From contig JAUIRK010000855.1 of the NCBI GenBank assembly GCA_030549495.1, forward strand, positions 1,467,501-1,531,500: 64,000 nt of DNA, in the 5' to 3' direction. A model generated the notes under the pieces. The model saw nothing but the letters and a program-made list of their open reading frames with translations, was not told where the DNA came from and did not search any database. Shown in pieces: positions 49,303 to 60,310 of the stretch. Position 1 is the first letter of the stretch; every line of letters begins with the position of its first letter. Source of the DNA: Nectonema munidae (Eukaryota > Nematomorpha > Nectonematoida > Nectonematidae). A program made the translations under genes and the position numbers.

Positions 49303-49586
49303 ATTTCAAGTGTCTACGACCGGATGTTCTCATCAGCGCAAAAATCACGTAAAATTCCTGGAACATGTGGAGGCATACATCACCCTCCAGACGGCCATCC
49401 GCGGAAACACCCAGATATTTTTGGTGTCTCCAATGGGCACCCGCTCTAAACTCCTCGCAACGAGACAGAACGACCAATCAAGTTCCGGCTTTTCGAATTG
49501 GCCCTTCATGACTGTTCACAATTGGGGCGAGATTTCGTACGGCATATGGACCTTGGAAATCTACAACTACGATTCAGGAGCCGAAA
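49303..49586 (+). CDS. Furin-like protease, exon 6 (P domain)
   Basis: Completes Arg521 and encodes 522-615 plus one base of codon 616. P-domain blocks in order: LEHVEAYITLQTAIRGNTQI, FLVSPMGTRSKLLATRQND, SSGFSNWPFMTVHNWGE and GIWTLEIYNYDSGAE. The RRGDL motif common in this family reads IRGNTQ, so its Asp is missing. Acceptor cgcgtttcag, donor AAA/GTAAGT. The frame that opens upstream at 49070 is intron sequence. Confidence 0.95.
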
Positions 49587-50614
49587 GTAAGTGTTATGTT
49601 CCCGTTTTTTTATCCAAAATTTCTCACATGATGTCAAACAAAATGTGTGTCTTCTATTGCGTATTTTATTTGACATTTTTGCTCGTTTCATTCATCGTGT
49701 TTTCTTTAGTAGTAAAACTAACTAGCTCTAACAAAATATCTTACCAACTATTTATATGCCCATCACGATTTTCTAAGATCTCTACAGCTTATCACTTTAC
49801 TTAATCTGCCTTGCGAATTGAGATATTGAAATAATATTTCTACAGGATATGTGCTATTTTGTAGAGCAGGCTGATTGATTCATTTATTCATTATCATTAC
49901 GTTCTCTATAGATCTAGAATAGATCTCTTATCACGACGATTTAACCACACCAAAAGCTGTCATCCTTTTTGAAATTTCAGCGCGTGTCTGTCTTCCTGAA
50001 AAAAATAACAGTCCTGTTAAAACATATGATTTTAGATCTCTCTCATCCTACCAGAAATTTATTTTACATCTTTGATTTATCTTGACATTATTCCTAACAC
50101 TACTTGGGGTAATTCCTTTTTAATTATAAATATTGAGGGGGCGCTAATGGACCACACCCAGTCAACACACCTTGTCCCGCATCCATACCCTTCCTTCTCT
50201 GCAGAGAAACTGCTTCGAATTAAGAAGTACATTTTTAAAGGTTTCATGAGAGTGCGCGACCAGTGACATTTCTCCCCTTATAGTCTAAATTTTGAATAGC
50301 TTTTTCTTATGACTGTTCTAAACTAAATACAGATCTACTTTTTTTCACATATCTTTCAATACTTCCTTTATTTATTCACTATTTTCATATACATATTTAG
50401 TATAACTTTGTATACTTGTAAGAGAGCTCATAATTTATATATCTTGGTGTGTATTTACTCACTACCCCATCGTTTCGTTTTCCTCTAAATCCACCATTGC
50501 CATATGTTTAAATCAAAGTGTTCTTTTCCTTGATTGTTCGATAACTTTATTTCATATATTTGAGACTTGTTTTGCTTTTAAGTAAAATTTCGATAATATT
50601 ATTTTTTGTTTTAA

Positions 50615-50679
50615 GCAATCCGTCTTCTTCATTCTTCAGCATTAATTCGCATGAACTGTTAGGCGACGCAAATAACGAA
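50615..50679 (+). repeat. 65-bp duplicate of the furin 3' end, copy 1
   Basis: gcaatccgtcttcttcattc, ttcagcattaattcgcatga, actgttaggcgacgcaaata, acgaa. The same 65 bp, with three differences, lies at 52815-52879, across the possible furin stop codon. It sits in intron 6 after a tttaag that could act as an acceptor. Confidence 0.9.
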
Positions 50680-50713
50680 GTTTTAAAATGATTATTTTAA
50701 AATATAATTTGTT

Positions 50714-50850
50714 TTAACCCATTTAAGGCCAATGTTCCTATTTTGGAACATAAGTAATTTCATCTTCGCCTGCTCCTTTCAATGACTTTGAATATAAATC
50801 GTCTGCGTTTTTTAGATATCGTCTGCTTTGCTTGGCCTTAAATGGGTTAA
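50714..50850 (+). mobile_element. TTAA MITE type B
   Basis: TTAACCCATTTAAGGCCAAT, GTTCC/GGAAC stem, TCGCCTGC, TCGTCTGCG and TCGTCTGC words, AAATGGGTTAA. In furin intron 6. Confidence 0.93.
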
Positions 50851-51029
50851 TTTAATTTTTTAAAAAATCAATCCGAATTTGAGCCATCGTTTATCACAAG
50901 CAGTAACACAACGAGGAATTTGAAAAAATGGTTTAAAAATTTTCCTTCTAGTTAATTGAAGTAAAAATAAATAATATTAATAATGATAATTAGCATCAAC
51001 AAATGCTTTGAAAAAAAATAGATCCGTTT

Positions 51030-51375
51030 GAGATGTGGTGTTACAGAAAAATTCTACGAGTTAGCTGGACAGATAAGATGACGAATGAAGCTGCATTAAA
51101 GAAGGTTAAAGAACCAAAGACAAAACTACTTAACATGATACTTGAAAGAAAAGCAAAATTCTTTGGGCATATAGCGAGAGCCTAATGGTTGAAGATAATG
51201 GGAAAAAAGTAAGAAGAGGAAGACGAAGAACATGGTGGATTGATGATATCAAAGAAATGACTGGCAAAAAAAGCTAGAACAAATTTTCAAATTGACAGAA
51301 GATGAAAAAAGCTGGAAAAATTTTTTAAAAAAAAATTTGAAAGCTAAAAAGAGTTACCAAAGATCGATATAGGTC
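51030..51375 (+). mobile_element. LINE 3' remnant (reverse-transcriptase C-terminus)
   Basis: The plus strand reads EMWCYRKILRVSWTDKMTNE, then KTKLLNMILERKAKFFGHIA, a stop, and GKKVRRGRRRTWWIDDIKEM. This is the tail of a LINE polymerase, of a type different from the one at 60311. Upstream reverse-transcriptase motifs are absent, so it is a 5'-truncated copy with at least one further stop. Confidence 0.75.
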
Positions 51376-52194
51376 ATGGTGAAAAAGAAGAAGATAATTC
51401 GCCTATTTTGAGTATGTCAAGTAATTATGAAAAAATGGACGTTTTCTAACTTTAAAATGACATATCCCGGATAAACTTTGTAGAGAAAGACTAATTTTAA
51501 GTAGATAGATGATTTAAATTTTATTCATGAAAATGATTTTTACCACTTGTGATATTGGTAAATTTCAGGGTTGCCTTTTTGTGAGATTATCTTTACATAC
51601 CTCTGTAAACTTTAAAATTTTTTAAAAATAATTTTTTTTTAAACTTTGGAAATCTTTTTCTAAAAATTTAAAATTTCCTTGCGTAATTAATTTTGAAAAT
51701 TTATATAAAAATCAGTTTCGCCTTTTCTTATTAACGTATAGAAAAGAATTTAACGTAAACGCATGTTCGACTTATCCAACTTTGACATAACAAGATTTTA
51801 CTTAAAAGTGAAATTATTTAGCTTATATGATTTCTTATCCCTTATTTTTATTAGTAAAACATATATTTTTAAAATTAAGTTTAAATTACAATAACTTCAA
51901 AAATTGGACATTTAAAAGATTATTATAATTATACTCTTTATAATTTATATAAACATTATTAAAATCATACTTTTTAGGATATAACTGTTTAAAAAAATTT
52001 CTATAAAAAAGGTTAATTTATTCATTGTTAGAGTGAAACTCTAGAATAAAGTTTTCAAAAATTTAATCGTTTGCTTTCAAACTTTGAACTAACTTTTTTT
52101 CAACTTTTCTAATAAAAACATTTATTGACACAGAGAAGTGAAGCACAGACACGATTGAAGATTTTCTTCGGTATGCTTAGATACAAAGCAGTAA

Positions 52195-52375
52195 TGCTTA
52201 ATCAGTTATGCATTGTTGGGATTTCATTTCAAAGGTCTCGGGTTTGATTCCCAAAGTACGCGAATTTCCGAAGAATTTTTTATGCTCTAATCTGATGCCA
52301 TCCTGTCAACAAATGCACCACGCTCTAATAAAAAAATTATCCTGTGGATGCGAGAACAAACGACGTTAAACGAAG
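52195..52375 (+). repeat. tRNA-derived SINE, second type
   Basis: B-box-like GGTCTCGGGTTTGATTCCC (about 52232) preceded by a tRNA-like head, then CTGATGCCATCCTGTCAAC, CACGCTCTAATAAA and GATGCGAGAACAAACGACG. The body differs from the family at 40504. Confidence 0.5.
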
Positions 52376-52627
52376 TTTTTTATTAGTTGTATTGACTAAA
52401 TAGGAAAATATTAAATACTTAAATTAAAAAAATAGTTTAAATATTTTCCAATCACGTAGTATTGAAGCAATCCGTTTTAAGACAAAATGTTATCCAAATT
52501 GAAAAGTGTTTGATAGCGATTTTCGCTCTAAAATTCATTAATTTCTTTTACACAAGTTTATAAGCTTGTGGTGATTAAGGATTTTGTTCAGATCTATTGA
52601 CTAATCCTTTTTACCCACAAATTTAAG

Positions 52628-52845
52628 GCTTCTTAAACAAATGGACTCTAGTTCTTTACGGTACAGCAACAGATCCCCTTGCAAACAACAATGACTCATC
52701 TTCCGTAAGTCGCGATAAACACTTCAAGCCAGGCCTTGGTGGTGGTGAGAGTAGTGCTGGCTCCGCCCCCACAAACGTCAATCTTATCTTCACTGTTTAT
52801 TTCTACACTCTTCTGCAATCCGTCTTCTTCATTCTTCGGCATTAA
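52628..52845 (+). CDS. Furin-like protease, exon 7 (end of P domain, possible hydrophobic tail)
   Basis: Completes Ser616 and encodes FLNKWTLVLYGTATDPL, the conserved last strand of the P domain (LxxWxLxLYGT), to residue 641. There, TCC is followed by a strong donor GTAAGT (52705). If it is used, the Cys-rich or membrane part lies in an exon I could not find. If it is not, the frame runs on for 46 codons to TAA at 52843-52845. That extension adds a Gly/Ser linker and a 19-residue hydrophobic stretch NLIFTVYFYTLLQSVFFIL before RH-stop, which could anchor the enzyme in the Golgi membrane. Acceptor is aatttaag. Confidence 0.8.
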
Positions 52846-54802
52846 TTCGCCTGAGCTGTTAGGCGACGCAAATAACGAATCAAATCATCGAAAATCAATA
52901 GACTCTTTTTTGATTGGTTGCTTGATTTCCATATCATCATCATATGTTTTAAACCAAAAAATAGTTACCGCATTTTGTGTCACATTTATTATAAACACTG
53001 CATCTCTATCAACATATTTCTTAACTAGTCTTTTTCCTTTGCTCACTCCCATGTAACCGAATAGAACAACTTTACATTATTTTATGCCTATCTTGCTTTT
53101 GATCATTCTGCCAAAATATTTAAGCAAACAATGCAGTTTCCTTCATACACCTGACATTTTTTATGGACACTATTATTCATTTTAACCTCATTTTGTCATT
53201 GCGTTCTACTTCAAAAAACAAATCAAAGCACATGTGTGTGTATGCGAATGAAAGGAGTCTTTTCTTTGACGAAGCCTCAATAATTACCTTCAGGGATACT
53301 GTATATAAATATATATATATCTTGATATTGGATACTTGACCTATATATACTATTGCTAGATATATGTTTGTTTATGTTATATGCCACCCATTTCCAAAAA
53401 TTGCAAAAGTTAAATCATGTAATATTTATCTCATTGCGCGACGACAACTGAGATGTTCTTTTAAGAAAATCTTTTATTTTTTCCACTTGGCGCAAATTAT
53501 CCCCCCTTCCTTCCTTTCTTGTTTTCCATGGAGAGAAGTTGAGTATTATTATTTAAATTAATTTTTCCTCTCTTTTCTTATTTTTCAACAGATGATGAAT
53601 AAATACTCTCTTGTATTACTACTATGAAACACCTGCAACACGTTTGTATCATACAATAAATTGTTTTTTTCCTAAAAAATTTTTTTTTATCAATTTTCTT
53701 CCAGCAATAGAGCAGCAGGGCTGCAAGCTTTGTCTTTTTTCCCCGAAGTAGACTGATCAAATATTGTAAGAAGTGTTTATCTATCTACCTTGAAAAAATT
53801 AATGCTAGTTGACGTAGTCAGAAAATTCATCAAAATGGCGCGGTTATTATTAATGAAGTTGAACCTAAGATAATTCGTATTGAATGAATTTCTAATATAT
53901 TGGAAGACAAAAAAATGTAAAAGATCGATATTTCATATAAGGCCAAGGGGCTATGGCCCAATGCCTCTCCCCCTGAATACGCCACTGCATAGGAGAATGA
54001 ATATTTCTAGAGGCCATTCAGATTTTGCCTAAAATTTGTCTCAAGAAATCGGTTAAATTTTACAAACTTTTAAGAAAGCAACCAAAAGGTAGAACTTTTT
54101 AATGAAACTTTTAGTAATCTTTCAGTTTCATATGCAAATTCTTCATTAATTTGAGAGAAATCATATATTCTTCAAGTTCTCTGTTAAAAGTTAAAATGTT
54201 TTCCACAGAAATGCTTATCTCTCAAATTAACATGTTGAAATACAAAGATCGACATACATTTAGCTTTGTCATTCATCATAAGACAAGGTTTTTGTGATCA
54301 AAAAATAGATTTTGATTCATTTCTCTGTAAAGGAGGCATTTGAATTTTTTTCATAAAAAAACCAAAATTAATGTTTTATTTTGTGAAATTTTTCAACATA
54401 TATCCTTCAAAAGGGGAACTCAAATTTCCTGAACAAAGAGTATGATCGCTTATTGACAAGCGCAACTTGTGAAGGGAAGGTATTATTAGTTTATTGTGAA
54501 ATCTAAATAACAAAGGCTATATATTATAAATATTTGCTTATTATAGATTTAAAAAAAATATTAAAAAAAATAAACGCTAGATCTATGAAAGCTTTTAAAA
54601 AAAGAAGATATTTGTTGTTTTAAATAATAATAATAATAATGTAATGTAATAATAATAGCATACTGGTAAATCTAAATAAATAAATTACTATAACTTTCAT
54701 CTAATTATATATTAAAACAATTTTTTCTTCTAATAGAAACTTGAACAAAGAATTAGCATTGTGATAGATTAAGATTAATATTCGTATAATATTGAACGTG
54801 AA
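52846..54802. other. Convergent intergenic region between furin and pyruvate carboxylase
   Basis: Mostly AT-rich DNA containing both genes' 3' flanks. It includes the rest of the 65-bp duplicate (to 52879), a (TA)n run at 53305-53320 and a decayed hAT-MITE-like end near 53940-53990 (cctgaatacgccactgc). The open frame at 52736-53056 overlaps the furin tail in another frame and shows no domain. Confidence 0.55.
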
Positions 54803-54973
54803 TCAAGATTGTTCAATGTACATGAGAAGTTCGTTTGCCGAAACAGTGTCCTTGAGTGAAGCTTCAAGACTTCGTACTTTTCCGGAACAAGGCGATTGAA
54901 TCAGCATGTCCATTTTCATTGCGGATATCACGATTATTGGATCTCCTTTTTTAACTTTGTCACCCGATGTGAC
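54803..54973 (-). CDS. Pyruvate carboxylase, last exon (biotin carrier domain)
   Basis: The final 56 codons of mitochondrial pyruvate carboxylase, which makes oxaloacetate from pyruvate and bicarbonate for anaplerosis and gluconeogenesis. It reads VTSGDKVKKGDPIIVISAMK, whose AMKM Lys is the biotinylated residue, then MDMLIQSPCSGKVRSLEASL and ends LLMYIEQS. Acceptor on the minus strand is ttttcaag. The join with the preceding exon (GMVSKIY-VTSGDKVKKG) matches the family length exactly. Confidence 0.93.
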   Translation of the reverse strand, partial: VTSGDKVKKGDPIIVISAMKMDMLIQSPCSGKVRSLEASLKDTVSANELLMYIEQS

Positions 54974-55730
54974 CTTGAAAATAGAAATATTCAGGCTTAT
55001 ATTTTTATAAAAAAAATGCAAATCGCACAATTTGAAAAAAGGTTTAAAATTTTGATTCATGTTATTTTAATATCTTTTTCAGAAGTTAAATTCACACTAA
55101 AATAGGGAACAATGTTTCTTTTACGAGAATTCCGCACTAATTTTAGACAAGTTTTGCTCCCAGGAATGTATGTACTTCTGGCGCTTTATCAATTGTTTAA
55201 AAAGTAAACTTATTTTTGAATAGATAAAGATATTTTTATAGTTAAAGAGCTACATTAATCTAAGAATGGTTTTCTGCATTTTTTTATAACTTTCTTTCTA
55301 TATGTACTCACATCATCTATAAGAAATCAGTATCATTTAAAGAAACTTTCATAGTAATATTTTTAAAAATTAATTTTAATCACGGTTATTTTTCCACAAT
55401 CTAAAATGCCGGCTTCCTCATATAAGCTTACAGAATTTCTTTAATAACTTCTACCTTAACTTTTATACTCAAAATAAAGTATAAAGTTTAATTCTAAGAT
55501 CTTTCGGATTGATATTCGTTTATTATCGGAAGCAATTTTTTATTAAAAATTTACTTTTTTATTCAAATTTCGTCTAGCTCAAATTAAAAATGGAGTTGAT
55601 TCTCGTAAAACTGGGGAAAAAATTTTTTTTCCAAGGAAGACAAAAATTTTCTGAACTATTTTTGGTGTCTTCTTTTTTTAAAAAGCAAGGGAAACAGAGT
55701 TTATATAAATTTAATTTATATTATTTATAC

Positions 55731-55825
55731 GGTTGATGCTCACGCATAGTCACTAGACGCCAGTTCAAACCTCATCGTTTGTACACACAAAGTAGAACTG
55801 ACGAGGCTTCAATAGCCGAAACGAA
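55731..55825 (+). ncRNA. Hammerhead-ribozyme-like sequence, copy 2
   Basis: CTGACGA (55798-55804), a stem GGCU/AGCC with a short loop (55805-55817), then GAAAC (55818-55822) reproduce the hammerhead core order. The 5' arm CACTAGACGCC (55751-55761) matches the arm of copy 1 at 2162, with CGCC where a cut site CGTC is expected. The 3' outer arm is lost. Likely inactive, in the last intron of pyruvate carboxylase. The context ggttgatgctcac is shared with copy 1. Confidence 0.5.
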
Positions 55826-57862
55826 TACAAAAAAACATACAATTTCTAGTTATAACTAACACCATTACGCACAAGTAAGTATATTTACATAAAAATATAA
55901 AAAAGTTATACAAAAATAAAAAAAAAAAGTTTATATAATCTAATAAATATCTCGGATCTGTAGCGGAAAGAGATTTGAGTGACAGCAAATTTAAAAATAA
56001 CGAGTGAATCGCCCACAAATTCTCAAGAACATCCAGTTTACTGAACTCTTTTGATTTAACGCATTTTCATTGGTGCGAGTAGTCTGCGAGAACAGGGGGC
56101 TTATGATGTAGGTGTATATTCTGAAACCTGACGTTCATCTTGTAAGATTATTCTTCAAAGAAGGCATTTACATTTCTGTAATCATAGTGAATGCACGCAT
56201 TGAAGAAAGCAGTTGCAATATGTGAGTGATTCATTCTGGGTGGGGCATTATTGAACATTTTGCTTCGGACGCACTTCAGCCAACCCCTGCTTATTTGTGA
56301 TTCAGCATTCGCGCTTTTTTGCAGAGATGTAACTACTTGTGAAAAATTTACCAATTCGCCAAATTACAATTTTTTTTTTCATTTTTTACAACCTAAAAAA
56401 GATCAATCTCAACTTCCTATCACTATGTTTTTACACTCTGTAAAAAATACTAATGATTCCATTCTTGAAGATGATAAAAAGAAAGATGTAGAGCATCAGA
56501 GAAGATATAACGAATTCTCTATTTTGTACAAGCTCTATTTTCACAAAACCTTATTTTAAAGTTTTGATTATTATCTTTGTTATTTTTATTTAGTAAACTT
56601 TATTTGCATGAATAAAAGGTGTGTAATTAATTACTTCATTTTGTTATCTTAGCTACAAATGTTTATAAATTTAGTTATCAAAGGATTCAAGTACCCAGGG
56701 TTTTATTTTTTTCGTATGCGCATAATTATTTTTTGGAGCCTAACCCCCGCAGATACGGGAGGTTGGCTGTATAAATCCTCTTATTAAATAAAATACTTAG
56801 TGCGCCATTTTAAAGAATCCATGTTGGAATTCACTTTGAAAGTCATTAACATTTAATTAAAAAAATAAATAAAAAATGTATCATTAATATTTTTGTTGCA
56901 TGCTTATATCTTATATTTTCCTGCGCTCTAATGCTTTTGATATTTTGAATCCGTGCTGTATTTAGGGCATTGGATAGTCCAGTAGCATCCCTCCACACCG
57001 AGGAATGTTCTCAAGCTTAAGAGATTCGTTAAGGGGTTAAGAACAAAACCAGTTTCTAGGAGAAAAACAGAACTATATATTTAATTTATTACCCCCTTTT
57101 TCGATGCATCAGTTTGTTTGGCTTTGGAAATGGGAATTTAAAGCTACCATATGTAGCTCTTATAGCGAAATCCTACTCATAGAGCGAGGAGTACAATAGG
57201 ATCGCTGCTGTTGCGGAATTGTAAAAAAATTTACACACTCAACTTGTCAACATTTTTGGACTTGGAGAGAAAAGTGTTCGCTCAGTTTATTAACAAAAAA
57301 ACTCCTTTTACTGACTGATTACGCTGATAGTAGGGAAGCTAAGGTCAATTTTTATACACTTTAATTTTTATTTTTTTTTTCTAAAAATCAATATTTTGGT
57401 TAAAAATATTTTTAAAAGTTGCCTGCCATTTTTGGATACTTCTTTTAATTCGTTTAGGCGCTCTTTAGTTGTCCCATAAAACAAAATATTCTATTTTAAA
57501 TTATATAAAAAATTTAAAAAGATAATCACACGATTTGTTTTTATGGAAACGTGGGTCCTAAGAGCTCTAAGTTTTGATTAAATAATATAATTCACTATTT
57601 TGTATTTTAGCATGATTCTTCTTTTCTTCAATGAAATAATCTTAGAATTTACCTAAAAAATTTGATAAATTTTTTATCAATTCATTTTTATAAAAAAAAG
57701 ACCCTTTCCTTCAAATTATTTCCTATAAAATTATAAGAAATTTTTGGGTCTCTTTTTAACTGCTCTATAATCCGGGGGACAGAACAACGACAATAAGAAT
57801 GCAGTTTAAGCGGTATGGTTTTTAGGCAGGAAGTAAAGAGGTGGAGAGTGTTAAGTCATTAC
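55826..57862 (-). other. Pyruvate carboxylase last intron, remaining part
   Basis: AT-rich intron DNA. Short frames exist (such as 56148-56354 on the minus strand) but none shows a domain. No MITE or SINE border was recognised. Confidence 0.55.
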
Positions 57863-58087
57863 GTAAATCTTGGACACCATTCCAGGCATAGGAGCGCCAA
57901 CAGATCCTTTATCCTTGGGATCAGCTTTTGGCTTTACAATGATCTTCTTGGTGGCACTCTTATCCGGGATGAGAAGCGAGAGGAGTTGGCCGTTCTTCTC
58001 AATGAAGATTTCTCGCTTACCACATGAAAACAACTCACCCTTCGCTAATGCCTTGATATTCACATTCAATCCTTTCTGCAGCGTGAC
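57863..58087 (-). CDS. Pyruvate carboxylase exon (linker to biotin carrier domain)
   Basis: 75 codons, phase 0 at both ends: VTLQKGLNVNIKALAKGELF, then EIFIEKNGQLLSLLIPDK, then GSVGAPMPGMVSKIY. The GAPMPG motif opens the biotin carrier domain in the family. Acceptor ttccacag, donor GTAATG after TAC. The extra codons to 57851 are intron read-through. Confidence 0.95.
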
Positions 58088-58346
58088 CTGTGGAAAGGGA
58101 AAGAAATGAAAATTGGACATACATTATTAGTGTGTCTAATACATGCACACTTCAAAGAACGTTACTTCGAAGAGAACATTTGAAAAAACGATTCATATAA
58201 TCAAATTTTTCGGTTTGTTTAAAAAATAATGATTTTAGCGGGAAATTTTACGGAGAGTTAATATAATATACCATAATATTACTGAAGTATTACCAATATA
58301 ATATATATTGACATTTTACCAAAAATGTCAAACGCTCAATGATCTT

Positions 58347-58481
58347 TATAAGGCGTTAACGACCAGAATAATCAAACATCTGATGTAAAGCAGACAATTT
58401 GAATTAAAAAGCATTTGTAAAATCAGATCATATTTTTGTAAAGTCAACATATGACGAATCTGGTCGAAGATAACCGTTTAA
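58347..58481 (-). mobile_element. TTAA MITE type A, reversed, decayed
   Basis: GGCGTTAACGACCAGAATAA, GTAAAGCAGACAATTTG, AATCAGATCATATTTTTG and a palindrome-like GTCA-acata-TGAC follow reversed type A. The borders are worn (TTATAAGG; AACCGTTTAA). Confidence 0.75.
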
Positions 58482-59946
58482 AAAATGCTAATCTTTCCTG
58501 CTCTCAAATTTTGTAAAGAGAGGGGAAAACTTTGAGAAAAAAAGTATATGGATAATGAAGTTTTCAGATGTGAGAGTTTTCTGCATTTAAAAAAAGAAAG
58601 CAGATGATAATAAGAGAAGTCATAAAAATTCTCGAACTCAAAAGGCTAAGAACTCCATAAAAGTGTTCTTCATTACAGAGAGCTTGACACTAGAAAATGA
58701 TCGCCCAACTCATTTGAAGTATTTTGAATTTGTGTCTTTTTATAAGAATGATTATTAAAATTTTTAAAGAATTTATGAAACATTTAAAAAAAAATAAAAA
58801 AAAATTTTTTACTTTTTTTTAAATGTTTCATAAATTTTATTATATTATGTAAATATCAGAACTCTAAAATTTTAATGAAAATCTTAATTTTTAACGTAAA
58901 GAAAATGTTGCTGAGAAGAAATGAATAAAAAAATTGAAGGATGTAAATAGGGAAATATAAAGGTATCCGAGCACGTCTTCTATACACAACCGGCAAATGC
59001 CAGGAGTAGAAAATAAGGAACAGAGAATGCGAAAGAACAATGTAAGAATAGTATAAATGCGATGTCGTATACAAATAGGGGTTAATTTTGATTGAAATTA
59101 CAGATAAACCCGATACAATAAGTGTGCTATGATAGAGATGAAAATAAACCTAGATATAGGAGACATATGCAGTTTAAAGTGTAAGCGTATTGTTTTCTTC
59201 TCTTTGCATTTGCGTTTATGCGAAGAAGCGGAGAGGTGCCGAAAATTAATATTGTTAGTGATTAATTTGAATTAAATTTTTAAATTTTACATCCAAATTT
59301 GTTACAAATATTCAAAAAGCTTTAAATCTCTTTTATACCTCATTGATATGTTCAATAAGTAAGTTAGATATCTTTTTTTCAATAATATTTAAATCAATTT
59401 TTCATTTTCAGTTTTTTGAGGTTGTGATAAAAAAAATTTTTGGTCGTTTTTGTGTTAAACTACTTTATTAGGATAGACTGAGACTTTGAAAAATTATTCT
59501 ATGATAGGGGTTGTGAACTCTTGCAAAACATGCCCCAACACATATAAGATATCCACATAATAGATAGTATGATGATATACTGACTTTTTTTTCTGAAAAA
59601 AATTGAAACATAAATAAAAAAAAAATTTATTTTAAAAAAAAAAACTTTTCCTTCAAATTTCCTTCGTTTAAGCGGTATTGGATATAAGTATAAATTACAA
59701 CCAAGTAAATATTATTTTAGATGGGATGAGTCGCATAAGTGACTGCAAGATCTTTTATAAAAATTACTGTGGTCCTTGAGAAAAAATCTGGAAAAAAAAT
59801 AAAAAAACAAAAGTTTTGAACGAAACTCTGAAACTAAGAGAGAGATAAAATCATTTATGGAGATTGGCATTATAAACATCAAAGTTTTGTCATGTTTAAA
59901 AAAACTTTTACTGCTAACAACTGATATAAGTCAATGAGAAAGTGAA

Positions 59947-60178
59947 CACTAAAATAAATAATTTATTGAGCACTTAAAATTTTTAAAATGTAAATTTTCA
60001 CCGAGAGTCGGTTTTTTCAAAAGAAAAGCATACGTTTTAATCCGCCGTCACTCTTTGCCTCAAGCTACATTGTTCTCTCTCGCTTACCCATAAACATTTT
60101 GTGTTTGAAAAAACCGACTGTCAGCGAAAATTTACATTTTAAAACTTTTAAGTGCTCAATAACTTATTTATTTTAGTG
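59947..60178. mobile_element. 232-bp foldback MITE
   Basis: Two ~76-bp arms (59947-60022 and 60103-60178) are near-perfect reverse complements. Shared words are cactaaaataaataa, tattgagcacttaaaa, aaaatgtaaattttc and cggttttttcaaa. They surround an 80-bp loop. No target duplication is obvious. Confidence 0.88.
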
Positions 60179-60310
60179 ATCACCTCTTTATTGTATCACT
60201 AATTTAATGGGCCGCCTTCAGCACCAGATTTATAATAATTTTAAAGATGAAAAATATGTGAAGTTCCTGGAAATTAGATTTGTGATTTTTATCATATCAA
60301 ATTTGATTTA

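Noticed and set aside
52736-53056. 106-codon frame with hydrophobic stretches after furin exon 7
   Set aside because: It is out of frame with the protease, begins inside its tail and shows no domain.
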